Origin: Lawsonibacter sp.
Lineage (GTDB): Bacteria > Bacillota > Clostridia > Oscillospirales > Oscillospiraceae
NCBI GenBank assembly: GCA_022793355.1
Contig: JAAWCR010000201.1
Span: 1-7,949 of the forward strand
Direction: 5' to 3'
DNA length: 7,949 nucleotides
Shown here: in pieces, positions 6,262-7,949 of the stretch
Layout: every line of letters begins with the position of its first letter
How positions within the stretch are numbered: position 1 is the stretch's first letter
Notes under the pieces: generated by a model
Databases searched by the model: none
What the model was told of the DNA's origin: nothing
What the model saw: only the letters and a program-made list of their open reading frames with translations
Program-made: the position numbers and the translations under genes

Positions 6262-6279
6262 AAAAAGGATATATTGGAT

Positions 6280-6295
6280 CGGGCCACCGCGCCCG
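6280..6295 (+). other. Short inverted repeat in the topoisomerase 5' leader
   Basis: CGGGC and GCCCG arms of 5 bp flank a 6-nt loop about 12-27 nt after the predicted transcription start. No T run follows, so it is not a terminator. It could be a leader hairpin or a protein site, or chance in GC-rich DNA. Confidence 0.3.
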
Positions 6296-6317
6296 GTTAT
6301 AAATGTGAGGTATCACC

Positions 6318-7949
6318 ATGGCACAGAAGAAGAACTACGGCAACGACTCTATCTCCGCCCTGAAGGGGGCTGACCGGGTGCGCAAACGCCCGGGCGTCAT
6401 TTTCGGCTCCGACGCTCTGGAGGGCTGTGAGCACGCCGTTTTTGAGAGTATGTCCAACGCCATCGACGAGGCCCGGGAGGGCCACGGCCAGCTCATTACC
6501 GTCACCCGGTTTGAGGACGGCTCCATTCAGGTGGAGGACCAGGGCCGGGGCTGCCCCGTGGACTGGAACGAGAAGGAAGCGAAGTTTAACTGGGAGCTGG
6601 TCTTTTGCGAGCTGTACGCCGGCGGCAAGTACGACAGCGGCAGCGGCGACAGCTATGAGTATTCCCTGGGCCTCAACGGCCTGGGCTCCTGCGCTACCCA
6701 GTACGCCAGCGAATTTATGGACGTTACCGTCTGGCGGGAGGGGAAGAAATACACCCTCCACTTTGAAAAGGGGGAGAATATCGGCGGGCTGAAAAGCGAA
6801 CCCACCGACCGGGGGAAAAAAACCGGCACCACCATCCGCTGGAAGCCCGACTTGGAGGTGTTCACCGACATCGCCATCCCCGTAGACTACTACCTGGACG
6901 TGATGAAACGACAGGCGGTGGTCAACGCTGGGGTCACCTTCCGGCTGAAAAACCAGGTCGGGGGGAAATTTGAGACCACCGACTTCATGTATGCCAACGG
7001 CATCATGGACTACGTCACCGAGCTGGCCGGAGAGGACAGCCTCACCTCCCCCGTCTTTTGGCAGACGGAGCGGAAGGGCCGGGACCGGGCGGACAAGCCG
7101 GAGTACAAGATGAAGCTGTCCGTCTCCTTCTGCTTCTCCAACCGGGTGCAGATGATTGAGCACTATCACAACTCCTCCTGGCTGGAGTATGGCGGCTCCC
7201 CGGACAAGGCCGTCCGCTCCGCTTTTGTCTCCGCCATCGACGCCTATCTGAAGCAGCAGGGAAAGTATAACAAAAATGAGGCCAAAATTTCCTTTCAGGA
7301 TATTCAGGACTGCCTGGTGCTGGTGACCAACGACTTTTCCACCGCCAACGCCGTCTCCTATGAGAATCAGACCAAAAAGGCCATCAACAACAAGGGCATT
7401 CAGGAGGGTATGACTGAGTTCCTCCGAGCTCAGATGGAGGTCTACTTCATCGAAACCCCCGCCGACGCCCAGAGAATCGCCGAACAGATCCTCATCAACA
7501 AACGGGCCAGAGAGAACGCGGAGAAAACCCGGCTCAACCTGAAAAAGAAGCTCACCGGCTCTATGGACATCTCCAACCGGGTGCAGAAGTTCGTCCCCTG
7601 CCGCACCCGGGACGTGAACCGCAGCGAGCTGTATATCGTGGAGGGCGACTCGGCCCTGGGCAGCGTGAAGCAGGCCCGGGACGGGGAGTTTCAGGCCATT
7701 ATGCCCATCCGGGGCAAGATTCTCAACTGCCTCAAGGCCGACTACGGCAAGATATTCAAAAGCGAGATCATCACCGACCTGCTGAAGGTGCTGGGCTGCG
7801 GGGTGGAGGTCCAGGACAAACGGGCCAAGGACATGGCCGCTTTCGACCTGGGCGCCCTGCGGTGGAACAAGATTGTCATCTGCACCGACGCCGACGTGGA
7901 CGGCTTCCAGATTCGCACCCTGGTGCTCACCATGCTCTACCGCCTAACC
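6318..7949 (+). CDS. Type IIA DNA topoisomerase B subunit (GyrB/ParE family), divergent paralogue, partial
   Basis: ATP-driven subunit of a gyrase or topoisomerase IV; it would pair with a GyrA/ParC-type subunit to pass one DNA duplex through another. The 544 visible residues hold the GHKL ATPase domain: VRKRPGVIFGS (21-31), catalytic E43 and metal-binding N47 in FESMSNAIDEA, D74 in EDQGRG, GGK (102-104), LGLNGLGS (117-124) and TGTTIRW (169-175). The transducer has QTKKA (351-355). The TOPRIM domain follows: EGDSALGS with E442, PIRGKILN (463-470) and TDADVDG with D524, D526, D528. The gene leaves the window in the TOPRIM domain, so about 100 or more residues are missing. Several positions differ from ordinary GyrB (H to N in GLNGLG, SN for DN after E43, FQ for AH after ADVDG), suggesting a second, ParE-like subunit rather than the housekeeping gyrB. 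ATG at 6318 has GAGG 7 nt upstream. Confidence 0.88.
   Translation, partial: MAQKKNYGNDSISALKGADRVRKRPGVIFGSDALEGCEHAVFESMSNAIDEAREGHGQLITVTRFEDGSIQVEDQGRGCPVDWNEKEAKFNWELVFCELYAGGKYDSGSGDSYEYSLGLNGLGSCATQYASEFMDVTVWREGKKYTLHFEKGENIGGLKSEPTDRGKKTGTTIRWKPDLEVFTDIAIPVDYYLDVMKRQAVVNAGVTFRLKNQVGGKFETTDFMYANGIMDYVTELAGEDSLTSPVFWQTERKGRDRADKPEYKMKLSVSFCFSNRVQMIEHYHNSSWLEYGGSPDKAVRSAFVSAIDAYLKQQGKYNKNEAKISFQDIQDCLVLVTNDFSTANAVSYENQTKKAINNKGIQEGMTEFLRAQMEVYFIETPADAQRIAEQILINKRARENAEKTRLNLKKKLTGSMDISNRVQKFVPCRTRDVNRSELYIVEGDSALGSVKQARDGEFQAIMPIRGKILNCLKADYGKIFKSEIITDLLKVLGCGVEVQDKRAKDMAAFDLGALRWNKIVICTDADVDGFQIRTLVLTMLYRLT

Noticed and set aside
6182..6317. A leftward promoter for the 153-aa gene
   Set aside because: A TATAAA is present on the minus strand near 6223-6228, but no acceptable -35 lies 16-18 nt upstream; the gene must have a promoter, yet I cannot place it.
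6182..6319. N-terminal extension of the 153-aa protein to a start at 6319
   Set aside because: The extension covers the divergent spacer with the topoisomerase promoter and overlaps its start codon; AAAGGGGAG just before the ATG at 6181 decides for the shorter form.
6297..7169. A 290-codon minus-strand frame opposite the topoisomerase subunit
   Set aside because: It lies across conserved GHKL motifs of the plus-strand gene and shows no motif or ribosome site of its own.

Overview
The window is GC-rich, densely coded bacterial chromosome. Strong AAGGAG-type ribosome sites, GC-rich codon choice, an alanine dehydrogenase and a paralogous GyrB/ParE-like topoisomerase subunit suggest a gut-type Clostridia member, possibly Oscillospiraceae such as Flavonifractor, Lawsonibacter or Oscillibacter. 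The taxonomy is inference from style and gene content; no marker gene proves it. I see no rRNA, tRNA, CRISPR array, insertion sequence or phage gene.

Minus strand, read from 5700 down to 1: a promoter close to the sigma-A consensus (5617-5645) opens a transcript with a leader of about 180 nt. The leader ends in a large terminator-like hairpin. Five genes follow: alanine dehydrogenase (ald), a DUF3870 protein, a DUF819 membrane protein, a cytoplasmic transglutaminase-fold protein, and a PepV/Sapep-type M20 dipeptidase cut by the left window edge. A strong intrinsic terminator sits between the DUF819 gene and the transglutaminase gene, so the cluster may be expressed in two tiers. The last two genes are separated by only 10 nt and are probably translationally coupled.

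Right part: a 153-residue protein of unknown function (minus strand, 5720-6181) is divergent from a type IIA topoisomerase B subunit (plus strand, from 6318 through the window end). The topoisomerase gene has a recognisable extended -10 promoter in the 136-bp divergent spacer.

How the genes may work together: the dipeptidase would release amino acids from short peptides, Ald would deaminate L-alanine to pyruvate and ammonia with NADH, the DUF819 protein could move a substrate or product across the membrane, and the transglutaminase-fold protein could process an amide or peptide bond. This peptide or amino-acid catabolic reading rests on two recognisable enzymes and on gene order; the roles of DUF819, DUF3870 and the transglutaminase-like protein are unproven. 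The most interesting non-coding element is the ald leader, a candidate attenuator that matches no RNA class I recognise.
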